Under the pieces are notes generated by a model. It was given only the letters and a program-made list of their open reading frames with translations, made no database searches and was not told the DNA's origin. From assembly GCA_900199555.1 (NCBI GenBank), contig FZQZ01000002.1, positions 62,001 to 126,000 on the forward strand: a stretch of DNA of 64,000 bases, read 5' to 3'. Position numbers and translations under genes: made by a program. Shown here piece by piece: positions 54,257 through 61,331 of the stretch (positions within the stretch are counted from its first letter, which is position 1; each line of letters starts with the position of its first letter). This DNA comes from Prevotellaceae bacterium MN60. GTDB lineage: Bacteria > Bacteroidota > Bacteroidia > Bacteroidales > Bacteroidaceae.

Positions 54257-54264
54257 TATTTTTG
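54257..54264 (+). promoter_or_regulatory. -7 box of the small membrane-protein gene
   Basis: TATTTTTG, 19 bases before the ATG at 54284; divergent from the rpsF promoter. Confidence 0.6.
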
Positions 54265-54283
54265 CAGCAAATTTAACGATTTT

Positions 54284-54463
54284 ATGAAGAAACTGATTCC
54301 TTTCATAGGTATATTCCTTATATTAATAGGTACGTTAATGCTCATTTCAACGCGCATCAATGCCCTATCTAGTCACAACTCCCTACTCCTCTCCGGTTTG
54401 TTGTGCATTATTGCTGGTATCATACTTCATATCCGTAGTATCAAGCACGAAACCAACTATTAG
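54284..54463 (+). CDS. Small two-segment membrane protein
   Basis: 59 residues. Two hydrophobic segments (LIPFIGIFLILIGTLMLI and LLLSGLLCIIAGIILHI) joined by a short polar loop (STRINALSSHNS), ending in a basic/polar tail KHETNY. Supported by its own promoter and by a layout that I recall beside rpsF in other Bacteroidales. Function unknown; inner-membrane location inferred. It ends 5 bases before the convergent STAS-like gene. Confidence 0.65.
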   Translation: MKKLIPFIGIFLILIGTLMLISTRINALSSHNSLLLSGLLCIIAGIILHIRSIKHETNY

Positions 54464-54468
54464 AGTGA

Positions 54469-54765
54469 TTAGCAACCTTTTATCACCTTATATCTTCTTT
54501 GAAGAGCCACCAATACGCTTCGATTAGCCAATGGGTTGAGCCCTTTAAAGGTGGTATGCTGTTTCAGTTCTTCTAATGACATCTCTAGCAACAGCTTTGC
54601 GATACACTCATCAGCAAAAGAATTTGAAACGACATTGACTCCAGTAAAATCCAATACTACTTTGTCATTCTCCTTAATAAGAGGCAATAGCTTTTGCCTA
54701 AGTTTTTGTCCCATATCGCGTGTTCCAAAGTCGGTACCGTATTGTATGAACTTAAATTCTACCAT
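54469..54765 (-). CDS. STAS-like DUF4325 protein
   Basis: 98 residues. FGTRDMGQKLRQKLLPLI, VVLDFTGVNVVSNSFADECI and TFKGLNPLANRSVLVAL are the DUF4325 blocks; the second, with its Ser in NSFAD, corresponds to the STAS loop that is phosphorylated in anti-sigma-factor antagonists. Its start overlaps the ATPase gene by 7 bases. The pair resembles a kinase/antagonist partner-switch module. Target unknown. Confidence 0.8.
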   Translation of the reverse strand: MVEFKFIQYGTDFGTRDMGQKLRQKLLPLIKENDKVVLDFTGVNVVSNSFADECIAKLLLEMSLEELKQHTTFKGLNPLANRSVLVALQRRYKVIKGC

Positions 54766-55409
54766 AATGATTCTAATTCTTCTGTTTCAACAAATGTTTC
54801 GTTATATTCACTAGCAGCATCTGCTCTATGGTCAACAACCTGACTGGGGTCAATCTCTTCTCCAGTTCCTATTTCCATATAGATAAGAGTACCTTGCCAA
54901 AGACCGTTCTTGATAATCTCAGTCTGTCCATTCTTAGTTACAAGTTTATGAGATCCAGAATGCAGAATAAACTCTTTACCTATGTTTTCAACTAGTCTTG
55001 CTGTTGTATATAGTCCAAATCCCATTCCCTTTCCATCAGTAATTTTGTCTTCAAGGCAGATTTTCAAAGCTTCAGACTCTGTAATATCCTTATAGACTTT
55101 GTTTTGTGCAAGAGATGCCTGAATCCCCATTCCATCGTCTGCTATAAGAATACGCAAAGTTTTCTGCTTATCATCATAGTAAGTAATTGCCGTTCCCAAA
55201 GGCTTACCAGAATGAATATGTACATTATCCATTATCTCATAAAGACAATAACTTAAAGCCTGAAGCACGCTGACTTCTATTTCGAAGTGAGACGTCATAG
55301 CATTAATCACGTCTCTATACACAGTGTTTAGAGTCTGTGCATCAAAAACGTCTATAGAGACATTCTTTGCCCCTTTGAAATATCTATCTAACAAGAATGC
55401 TACATCCAT
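54759..55409 (-). CDS. GHKL-type ATP-binding protein, partner of the STAS-like gene
   Basis: 216 residues. Histidine-kinase-like ATPase fold: N-box LYEIMDNVHIHS, G1 box ADDGMGIQ and G2 box GKGMGFGLYTTARLV. No phosphotransfer His domain and no membrane segment, so it is of the anti-sigma-kinase (SpoIIAB/RsbW-like) kind rather than a sensor kinase. The N-terminal 40 residues are an extra region. The acidic C-terminus is unusual. Promoter box TATCTTTG at 55451-55458. Confidence 0.78.
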   Translation of the reverse strand: MDVAFLLDRYFKGAKNVSIDVFDAQTLNTVYRDVINAMTSHFEIEVSVLQALSYCLYEIMDNVHIHSGKPLGTAITYYDDKQKTLRILIADDGMGIQASLAQNKVYKDITESEALKICLEDKITDGKGMGFGLYTTARLVENIGKEFILHSGSHKLVTKNGQTEIIKNGLWQGTLIYMEIGTGEEIDPSQVVDHRADAASEYNETFVETEELESLW

Positions 55410-55450
55410 TATTTCGACTTATATTTTTGTCTTTTACCATAATCTGCCTG

Positions 55451-55458
55451 CAAAGATA
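55451..55458 (-). promoter_or_regulatory. -7 box of the ATPase-STAS pair
   Basis: TATCTTTG on the minus strand, 41 bases before the ATG at 55409. Confidence 0.65.
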
Positions 55459-55572
55459 ATACTTTTTTCTAAAACGGCAACCTATGGCTATACCTTTTTT
55501 CTATTCTCGAAGTAATTACGCATCATTTTATTTTCTAATATCTAAAGAAAAATTTTTGTTTGAAAAACACCC

Positions 55573-55619
55573 TTCACATTCACGCGTAATTCTATGTCAT
55601 ATAGAGCATTAAGTGTGAA
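55573..55619. repeat. TTCACACTCACGCGTAA inverted repeat, copy 2
   Basis: 47 bp, left end TTCACATTCACGCGTAA, right end TTAAGTGTGAA; the centre differs from copy 1 but length and ends are the same. Confidence 0.65.
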
Positions 55620-55645
55620 TAGTTGTTTTGTGGTATTTTTCTTTT

Positions 55646-55735
55646 TAATTCCGAAAAAGACAAAAAAGATAAAAAGAACGAAAATATTAGTTTTCGTATT
55701 TTTCGATATTTTCGTGTACTTTCGGAATCTAAAAA
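55646..55735 (+). repeat. AATTCCGAAAAA element, copy 2
   Basis: 90-bp imperfect palindrome starting AATTCCGAAAAAGAC and ending TTTCGGAATCTAAAA; shares AAAAGAACGAAAA and several other blocks with copy 1 (17696-17786). Confidence 0.7.
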
Positions 55736-55767
55736 CATAGCCGATTTTCGGAATCACCGTGAACGGA

Positions 55768-55877
55768 GCCACTTTAGCACTGGAACAGTGCCTATATTGA
55801 ATATCAATAGTGCCACTTTTGCAATGCTAGATAGCCACTTTTCCGATGCTAGATAGCCTCTATTCCGACTCTACAAA
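55768..55877. repeat. Degenerate 22-bp tandem array, five units
   Basis: Five contiguous units of exactly 22 bases, each starting GCC. Units 3 and 4 differ by only three bases (GCCACTTTTGCAATGCTAG.. and GCCACTTTTCCGATGCTAG..); the others are more diverged. No spacers and no coding frame. Confidence 0.7.
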
Positions 55878-55888
55878 AAGATTATTTC

Positions 55889-56125
55889 AAAAATCATCTA
55901 ACCTTCTAACCAAACAGGTGTAAAACATCGATGTACAGGTCATTTGAACCGGGTTAGATGTTTTTGCGAATAAACTCTTTTTCTTGTAATTTTATAGCCA
56001 AATAGTTTGACGACATTATTCAAGGAGTTTGACGGCATAATTCGACTTGAATTTACGCATAATTCTCGGAGTATTTACGCATAATTCTCTAACTAGTTAC
56101 ATTCAACTCCGAATACAACTATTTC
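55889..56125 (+). repeat. Composite palindromic element, copy 2
   Basis: Same two-part layout as copy 1 but in the opposite orientation: ATCATCTAACC to GGGTTAGATGTTTTT (55889-55965), a 33-base link, then CCAAATAGTTTGA and repeated TTTACGCATAATTC. The right terminal repeat is degenerate (AACTATTT near 56118). Confidence 0.7.
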
Positions 56126-56143
56126 GAACTGCAATACAATAAC

Positions 56144-56269
56144 TATTGAGGTGCGAAAGTAACTGATTGGGCGCTGAGTGTAGCTAGTTACGAGCTGAGT
56201 GTAGCTAATTCAGAGCAGGGATAGACTAATACAGAACGAAGGCAGACTGATACGATTTCGAGTCAGACT
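56144..56269. repeat. Degenerate 21-bp tandem array, six units
   Basis: Six contiguous units of exactly 21 bases, each ending in CT (AGCT or GACT mostly), for example AGTTACGAGCTGAGTGTAG(CT). The start AGTTACGA is the same as in one unit of the array at 30722-30809. Confidence 0.65.
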
Positions 56270-56280
56270 AAAAAACACTA

Positions 56281-56328
56281 TTCACGCGTATTGCACTATG
56301 AGATAGCACGATACGCGTGAAGGTGAAG
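56281..56328. repeat. CACGCGTA inverted repeat, copy 3
   Basis: Perfect 11-bp inverted repeat TTCACGCGTAT / ATACGCGTGAA around an inner small hairpin, extended on the right by GGTGAAG. In reverse it reads CTTCACCTTCACGCGTAT, matching the left ends of copies 1 and 2. Confidence 0.65.
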
Positions 56329-56478
56329 ACTTTTTTCAAGCAAAAATTTTTCTATTCTTATTTTACCACGACTTTACTCGTCGTACCATCACTCTTTCTA
56401 ATAATGTTGAGAGAATTGGCAAGGCGATGTTAATATTATGTTTCGTTTTACTAAGCTATCGTTACAAAGGTTTCTTTA

Positions 56479-57243
56479 TTATGGATTATAGCGGATAGAA
56501 AACATCGAACTATTACTAAAAATCTCAGATTTTCGAATTTTTGTAGTTTCCTGAGAAAGATATGGGCGAAGTTCTTTCAAGATTTCCAGATACTTATCAT
56601 CATCTTTTGATGTCCAAGGATCTATAACTACTTCTTTTACTATAGTAGGATCAAATGTATAACTGAAGCTCTCTTGATCCTTTGATGCAGATTTGTCAAA
56701 TAGGAGAAATCGAACCTCTTCCTCATGCTTAAATACATTACGCTTTGTCAATAGGCTATATATAGGAAATAGTTCTGCACATTTGCAACCTTTACTCAAA
56801 AAGTTTTTAGGCCATTGATGCGTAGAGATGACATCGTTCAGTTTTTCGTGATAACTGTCTTGAGTTGGTTCAAAATACCTGATATAATCAAGCACTACTA
56901 TTCGTAATTCATCATCTAGTTCATTCTTCCCAGAAATCAGCTTGTCAGCATATACCATTATCTTTACACATGGATCTTTAGTCTTTTTAAAAGCTTGCCA
57001 CATTATAGCGCTTTCCGCACATAGACTCCAGCATTGCCCAAACCAGTATGATGCATCTAATGGAATATCCCCCTTTTCTGTTGCAATTACAGAATTAGAG
57101 TAGTTCATCTCATAGGGGTCATCCCATTTCGAGGGCCTAAAAAGGGTGTTACGTTTTTCTTCCACCATTATTTTAAACCACTTTAGTGGCATTATCCTAT
57201 AAAGCGGAGTGGTATTAAGAACCCACGACAAAGAATATTTCAT
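56479..57243 (-). CDS. DUF2971 family protein
   Basis: About 254 residues from the ATG at 57243. The DUF2971 pattern is clear: TPLYRIMPLKWFKIMVEEKR, WDDPYEMN, GQCWSLCAESAIMWQAFKK and a C-terminal IVKEVVIDPW strand. Family function is unknown; it appears widely in accessory islands and sometimes near phage-defence genes. An upstream in-frame ATG at 57303 adds 20 Cys/Asn-rich residues unlike the family. Codon use is A/T-rich, suggesting transfer. Confidence 0.8.
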   Translation of the reverse strand: MKYSLSWVLNTTPLYRIMPLKWFKIMVEEKRNTLFRPSKWDDPYEMNYSNSVIATEKGDIPLDASYWFGQCWSLCAESAIMWQAFKKTKDPCVKIMVYADKLISGKNELDDELRIVVLDYIRYFEPTQDSYHEKLNDVISTHQWPKNFLSKGCKCAELFPIYSLLTKRNVFKHEEEVRFLLFDKSASKDQESFSYTFDPTIVKEVVIDPWTSKDDDKYLEILKELRPYLSQETTKIRKSEIFSNSSMFSIRYNP

Positions 57244-57371
57244 TATTTTCTGTTGATTATAATTGTTTATACTACAAGAAGAACAAAGCATCAGATAACA
57301 CATTTCCTATATATAGGTTTCCGCCCTCGTTAGCACCGCGCTCAAGTAGGGTTTCGAGATGAGAACAATTG

Positions 57372-57379
57372 CAAATATA
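57372..57379 (-). promoter_or_regulatory. Promoter of the DUF2971 gene
   Basis: TATATTTG on the minus strand with TTTG at 57399-57402 (19-base spacer). The leader to the ATG at 57243 is about 120 bases, long for this window. Confidence 0.6.
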
Positions 57380-57443
57380 AAGAATATATTCGGAACGGCA
57401 AAGAAAAAGAAGAGAAAAAGTTTGAAGACTTGGAAAATTCTGC

Positions 57444-57451
57444 TACCTTTG
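57444..57451 (+). promoter_or_regulatory. Promoter of tex
   Basis: TACCTTTG with TTTG at 57421-57424 (19-base spacer); the ATG follows at 57470. Confidence 0.75.
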
Positions 57452-57469
57452 CACTAAGAAATAAATATA

Positions 57470-59635
57470 ATGGAAAACATTAAGATATTCACCAAACTGA
57501 TATCCACAGAACTGCACATACAGGAGCATGCTGTGGAGAATACGCTGAAACTGTTGGACGAGGGATGTACCATCCCCTTCATCTCTCGCTATCGCAAAGA
57601 GCGTACGGGAGGACTGGACGAAGTGCAGATTACGGCCATCAGCGACCGTGCTGAACGCTTACAGGAAATAGCGAAGCGTAAAGAGACGATAGTCAAGACG
57701 ATTAACGAGCAGCAGAAGATGACGCCCGACTTAGAGAAGCGCATCAACGACTGCTGGGAATTGACCACACTGGAAGATATCTATCTGCCCTATAAGCCGA
57801 AGCGTAGGACAAGAGCGCAGGTAGCTCGCGAACAAGGACTGGAGCCTTTGGCCACCATTCTACTGATGCAACGTGAGCCCAATCCAGAGCGTGCTGCCCA
57901 GCGTTTTGTTCGCGATGGTTTGCCCATCGCCGACTGTCTGACTGGTGCTCAGGATATTATTGCGGAACAGGTGAGCGAAGATGAGCGCAGCCGTAATCAG
58001 ATACGTGGCGCTTTTCGTCGCGAGGCTTTTATCGTTTCAAAGGTGATTAAGGCCAAGAAAGATACTGACGAGGCTCAGAAATATAGCGATTACTTTGATT
58101 GGGAAGAGCCACTGAAGCGCTGCTCGTCACATAGACTGCTGGCCATGCGCCGCGGTGAGAGTGAGGGTATTCTACGCATCAGCCTTACGATAGATGACGA
58201 CGAGGCGGTAAGCAGACTGCAGCGGAGCCTCCCCCCACCCCCTCCTAGAGGAGGGGGAGCTTGCCGACGGCTGTTGGAAGAGGCTGTAGAGGATGGTTAT
58301 AAGCGCTTGTTGCTGCCCTCCATAGAGACGGAATTTGCAAGAATCAGCAAGGAGCGTGCCGACGAGGAAGCCATCAAAGTGTTCTCTGAGAACCTACGCC
58401 AGTTGCTGCTTGGAGCGCCATTGGGACAGAAGCGTGTGATGGGTATTGACCCAGGTTTCCGTACGGGTTGTAAGGTGGTGTGCCTCGATGCGCAGGGCAA
58501 TCTGCTGCATCACGAAGCTATCTTCCCTCACCCACCCGTTAATCATCGTATGCAGGCGGTGGTGCATCTGCAAGAGATGCTGAAGAAATTCCAGATAGAA
58601 GCGATTGCAATTGGTAATGGTACAGCCAGCAGAGAGACACGCTCATTTGTAGAGGACACGCTGAAAGAGATGGGACAAGGAAAGCCTACGCCCACAGTAT
58701 TCGTGGTGAGCGAAGACGGAGCATCGGTATATAGTGCTTCGAAGGTGGCGCGCGACGAGTTTCCCGACGAGGATGTTACCGTACGTGGTGCCGTATCTAT
58801 CGGTCGCCGTCTGATGGACCCATTGGCAGAATTGGTGAAGATTGATCCTAAGAGCATTGGCGTGGGACAATATCAGCATGATGTAGACCAGACACAACTG
58901 AAGCACTCACTCGACCAGACGGTAGAGAGTTGCGTCAACCTGGTAGGCGTCAACCTGAATACCGCCTCACAACATCTGCTGACATACGTCAGCGGATTAG
59001 GTCCGACATTGGCGCAGAATATTGTGGACTATAGAAAGGAGCATGGAGCGTTTACCAGTCGTGCGCAGCTGAAGAAGGTACCTCGTCTCGGTCCTGCAGC
59101 CTATCAGCAGTGTGCTGGCTTCTTGCGCATTCCCGATGCAAAGAATCCGCTCGACAACTCGGCAGTGCACCCAGAGAGCTATGCCGTAGTAGAACAAATG
59201 GCGAAAGACTGCCACTGCACCGTTAGCGACCTTATCAATAAGAAGGAACTGCGCGAGAAGATAGACATTCAGCGTTATGTAACCAAAGAGATTGGTCTGC
59301 CCACGCTTACCGACATCATGAAAGAACTGGAGAAACCTGGTCGCGACCCTCGTGAACAGATTGAGGAGTTTGAATTTGATGCCAGCGTACAAGCGGTAGA
59401 GGACTTGCGCGAAGGAATGGAACTGCCTGGTATCGTGACAAACATCACCAACTTTGGTGCCTTTGTTGACATCGGTGTACACCAAGACGGACTGGTGCAT
59501 GTATCACAATTGGCCAACCGATACGTCAGCGACCCCACACAGGTGGTGCATCTTCATCAGCACGTACGCGTAAGAGTGATTGACATTGACCTTCGCCGCA
59601 ATCGCATCTCGCTCAGCATGAAGGGTATGAAATAA
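57470..59635 (+). CDS. tex: Tex-type S1 RNA-binding transcription accessory protein
   Basis: 721 residues. N-terminal helical region with CTIPFISRYRKERTGGLDE, YqgF-like RNase H fold (VMGIDPGFRTGCKVVCLD, about 323-450), helix-hairpin-helix (YVSGLGPTLAQNIVDYRKEH) and C-terminal S1 domain (GMELPGIVTNITNFGAFVDI, about 645-720). Binds nucleic acid and affects transcription; precise role unsettled. Residues 253-263 (SLPPPPPRGGG) are encoded by a G/C-rich palindrome that looks inserted, lying between RLQR and ACRRLLEEAVEDGYK. Own promoter; bidirectional terminator downstream. Confidence 0.93.
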   Translation: MENIKIFTKLISTELHIQEHAVENTLKLLDEGCTIPFISRYRKERTGGLDEVQITAISDRAERLQEIAKRKETIVKTINEQQKMTPDLEKRINDCWELTTLEDIYLPYKPKRRTRAQVAREQGLEPLATILLMQREPNPERAAQRFVRDGLPIADCLTGAQDIIAEQVSEDERSRNQIRGAFRREAFIVSKVIKAKKDTDEAQKYSDYFDWEEPLKRCSSHRLLAMRRGESEGILRISLTIDDDEAVSRLQRSLPPPPPRGGGACRRLLEEAVEDGYKRLLLPSIETEFARISKERADEEAIKVFSENLRQLLLGAPLGQKRVMGIDPGFRTGCKVVCLDAQGNLLHHEAIFPHPPVNHRMQAVVHLQEMLKKFQIEAIAIGNGTASRETRSFVEDTLKEMGQGKPTPTVFVVSEDGASVYSASKVARDEFPDEDVTVRGAVSIGRRLMDPLAELVKIDPKSIGVGQYQHDVDQTQLKHSLDQTVESCVNLVGVNLNTASQHLLTYVSGLGPTLAQNIVDYRKEHGAFTSRAQLKKVPRLGPAAYQQCAGFLRIPDAKNPLDNSAVHPESYAVVEQMAKDCHCTVSDLINKKELREKIDIQRYVTKEIGLPTLTDIMKELEKPGRDPREQIEEFEFDASVQAVEDLREGMELPGIVTNITNFGAFVDIGVHQDGLVHVSQLANRYVSDPTQVVHLHQHVRVRVIDIDLRRNRISLSMKGMK
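58225..58260. repeat. REP-like palindrome inside tex
   Basis: CCTCCCCCCAC followed by the hairpin CCCCCTCCT-AG-AGGAGGGGG (58238-58257). It keeps the reading frame and adds a proline/glycine run. The same CCTCCCCCCAC motif begins the palindrome at 22216. Confidence 0.75.
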
Positions 59636-59660
59636 AAAAAGCGGTCATCAAGACCGCTTT
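59635..59660. terminator. Bidirectional terminator between tex and tRNA-Arg
   Basis: GCGGTC-ATCAA-GACCGC with an A7 run on the left and TTT on the right. On the minus strand it ends the tRNA transcript with a T run; on the plus strand it is a weaker stop for tex. Confidence 0.8.
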
Positions 59661-59662
59661 CG

Positions 59663-59736
59663 TGATCCGGTCGGGATTCGAACCCGAGACCCACAGCTTA
59701 GAAGGCTGTTGCTCTATCCAGCTGAGCTACCAGACC
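59663..59736 (-). tRNA. tRNA-Arg (anticodon UCU)
   Basis: 74 bases on the minus strand. Acceptor GGTCTGG pairs with CCGGATC (two wobbles), D-arm with AGCTCAGCTGGAT, anticodon arm ACAGC-CTTCTAA-GCTGT with anticodon TCT (59702-59700), T-arm GGGTTCGAATCCC. CCA is not encoded. It reads AGA/AGG codons. Promoter box TACCTTTG at 59761-59768. Confidence 0.97.
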
Positions 59737-59760
59737 AAGGATTTCTCTCGAAATCGGCTG

Positions 59761-59768
59761 CAAAGGTA
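59761..59768 (-). promoter_or_regulatory. -7 box of tRNA-Arg
   Basis: TACCTTTG on the minus strand, 24 bases before the mature tRNA 5' end. Confidence 0.65.
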
Positions 59769-59819
59769 CAAATAAGTAAGTAAAAAACCAAATAAAAAAG
59801 CATTTTTTGTGCTCATAAC

Positions 59820-60620
59820 ATGGCAATTATAGAGATTTCGTCCCTAAAAGAGGAAGGATTAGAAGTATTTAGTACGCTCACCGAAGCTCAACTACGCATG
59901 GAACTGGAACCTGAGAAAGGACTCTTTATCGCTGAGAGTCCCAAGGTGATTCGTGTAGCGCTCGACGCAGGTTGGCAGCCTACTGCCCTACTCTGCGAGC
60001 GTAAGCATATAGAAGGTGACGCCCGAGACATTGTGGAGCGCGTGGGTGATATTCCCATCTATACAGGTAGTCGTGAACTATTAGCAAAGTTGACAGGTTA
60101 TACGCTGACGCGTGGTGTGCTCTGCGCTATGCGTCGCAAGGTGATGCCTAGCGTGGCAGAGGTGGTGAAAGGAGCTCACCGCATTGTAGTGATAGAAGCC
60201 GTAACGGATACAACAAATATCGGAGCCATATTCCGCTCGGCAGCAGCATTAGGTATTGATGCCGTACTGCTGACACGCGACACCTGCGATCCGCTGAATC
60301 GTCGTGCCGTTCGCGTATCAATGGGTAGCGTATTCCTTGTTCCCTGGACTTGGCTCGATGGTCCTATCACATCATCACTCCACGAATATGGTTTCCGTAC
60401 AGCAGCAATGGCGCTAAGCAATAATAGCATCTCACTCGACGATACACGTTTGAAAGAGGAAGAACGCCTGGCAGTGATTATGGGAACAGAGGGTGACGGA
60501 CTACCTCAGCAAACCATCACACAAGCAGACTATACCGTAAAGATTCCGATGGCTCACCATGTTGATTCGCTCAACGTAGCTGCAGCTGCAGCAGTAGCAT
60601 TCTGGGAGTTGCGCCGTTAA
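59820..60620 (+). CDS. TrmH-family RNA 2'-O-methyltransferase
   Basis: 266 residues. SPOUT motifs: DTTNIGAIFRSAAALGIDAV (motif 1), VIMGTEGDGLPQ (motif 2) and IPMAHHVDSLNVAAAAAVAF (motif 3). An N-terminal substrate-binding part (GLFIAESPKVIRVALDAGWQ) precedes it. A paralogue of the gene at 16893-17684; the rRNA or tRNA target is not determinable. Confidence 0.9.
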   Translation: MAIIEISSLKEEGLEVFSTLTEAQLRMELEPEKGLFIAESPKVIRVALDAGWQPTALLCERKHIEGDARDIVERVGDIPIYTGSRELLAKLTGYTLTRGVLCAMRRKVMPSVAEVVKGAHRIVVIEAVTDTTNIGAIFRSAAALGIDAVLLTRDTCDPLNRRAVRVSMGSVFLVPWTWLDGPITSSLHEYGFRTAAMALSNNSISLDDTRLKEEERLAVIMGTEGDGLPQQTITQADYTVKIPMAHHVDSLNVAAAAAVAFWELRR

Positions 60621-60636
60621 TCATTCACCAATACGG

Positions 60637-61302
60637 CTATACCATGATGGCTGCACGAATGGCAGCATATAAATAGGTAAGGCAGAGTATGGTAATAGGA
60701 ACGTACAAATGGCGCATCTCGTATCTTCTTGGCTTACGAGTGTGACGAGGCAAAGCTACGCGACAATATAGGCGATAGACAGAATAGCCAACGAGAGCAC
60801 CCCATAACAAGCCAACAGCAATATCGCCAGGATAGTGAACGCCAAGGTAAATGCGCGTCCAACAATTAACGAGCGACCAAGTAATCATAAAGAATACAAA
60901 GAGCTTGCGTCGCATCAACAAGGAGAAGAACAGTGCGATACTAAACGTATTAGAGGCGTGAGCCGAGAAGAAACCATAGTTGCCTCCACGATAGCCATCA
61001 ACAACATCTACAAGTGAACAAATTTGAGGATCATGAGTAGGACGCCAACGAGCAACAAGGGGTTTGACAATCTCGTCATCAATAGTTCCTGCCAGTAAAA
61101 CACAAAGACCGGCAGCAGCCAAGACAAAGAGTATGTCAAAGAGATGCTTATTACTCTTTACCACAACATAAAAGAGACCAAGGTAGAGCGGTATCCACGT
61201 TTTGGCATTGGTGAGAATCATGATTAGATGATCAAGAAACACCGAATCACTACCATTGAGCATCAACAGCAGATGCTTATCAAACTGAATTATCTCTTCC
61301 AT
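60637..61302 (-). CDS. PAP2-family membrane phosphatase
   Basis: 221 residues with about six hydrophobic segments. The three acid-phosphatase motifs are KPLVARWRP, YGFFSAHASNTF and RIYLGVHYPGDI, giving the catalytic His/Arg/Asp set. Candidates are undecaprenyl-pyrophosphate phosphatase or lipid A phosphatase; sequence alone does not decide. It follows the batDE gene (30-base gap is on the other side), same strand. Confidence 0.87.
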   Translation of the reverse strand: MEEIIQFDKHLLLMLNGSDSVFLDHLIMILTNAKTWIPLYLGLFYVVVKSNKHLFDILFVLAAAGLCVLLAGTIDDEIVKPLVARWRPTHDPQICSLVDVVDGYRGGNYGFFSAHASNTFSIALFFSLLMRRKLFVFFMITWSLVNCWTRIYLGVHYPGDIAVGLLWGALVGYSVYRLYCRVALPRHTRKPRRYEMRHLYVPITILCLTYLYAAIRAAIMV

Positions 61303-61331
61303 CGTTGAGGGATTATGTTATTATAGGGATA

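Larger units (their letters stand above)
55410..56478. other. 1-kb non-coding repeat island
   Basis: No credible gene in any frame. It contains, in order, a promoter box for the ATPase gene, one CACGCGTAA repeat, the AATTCCGAAAAA element, the 22-bp array, the composite palindromic element, the 21-bp array and a second CACGCGTA repeat. The remaining 56329-56478 is A/T-rich sequence with no recognisable structure. Confidence 0.75.

Noticed and set aside
55768..56269. CRISPR array
   Set aside because: Units of 21-22 bases are contiguous, without unique spacers, and are degenerate; no cas genes in the window.
59663..59736. tRNA-Arg as an integration site of a mobile element
   Set aside because: No integrase, no duplicated tRNA end and only core genes next to it.
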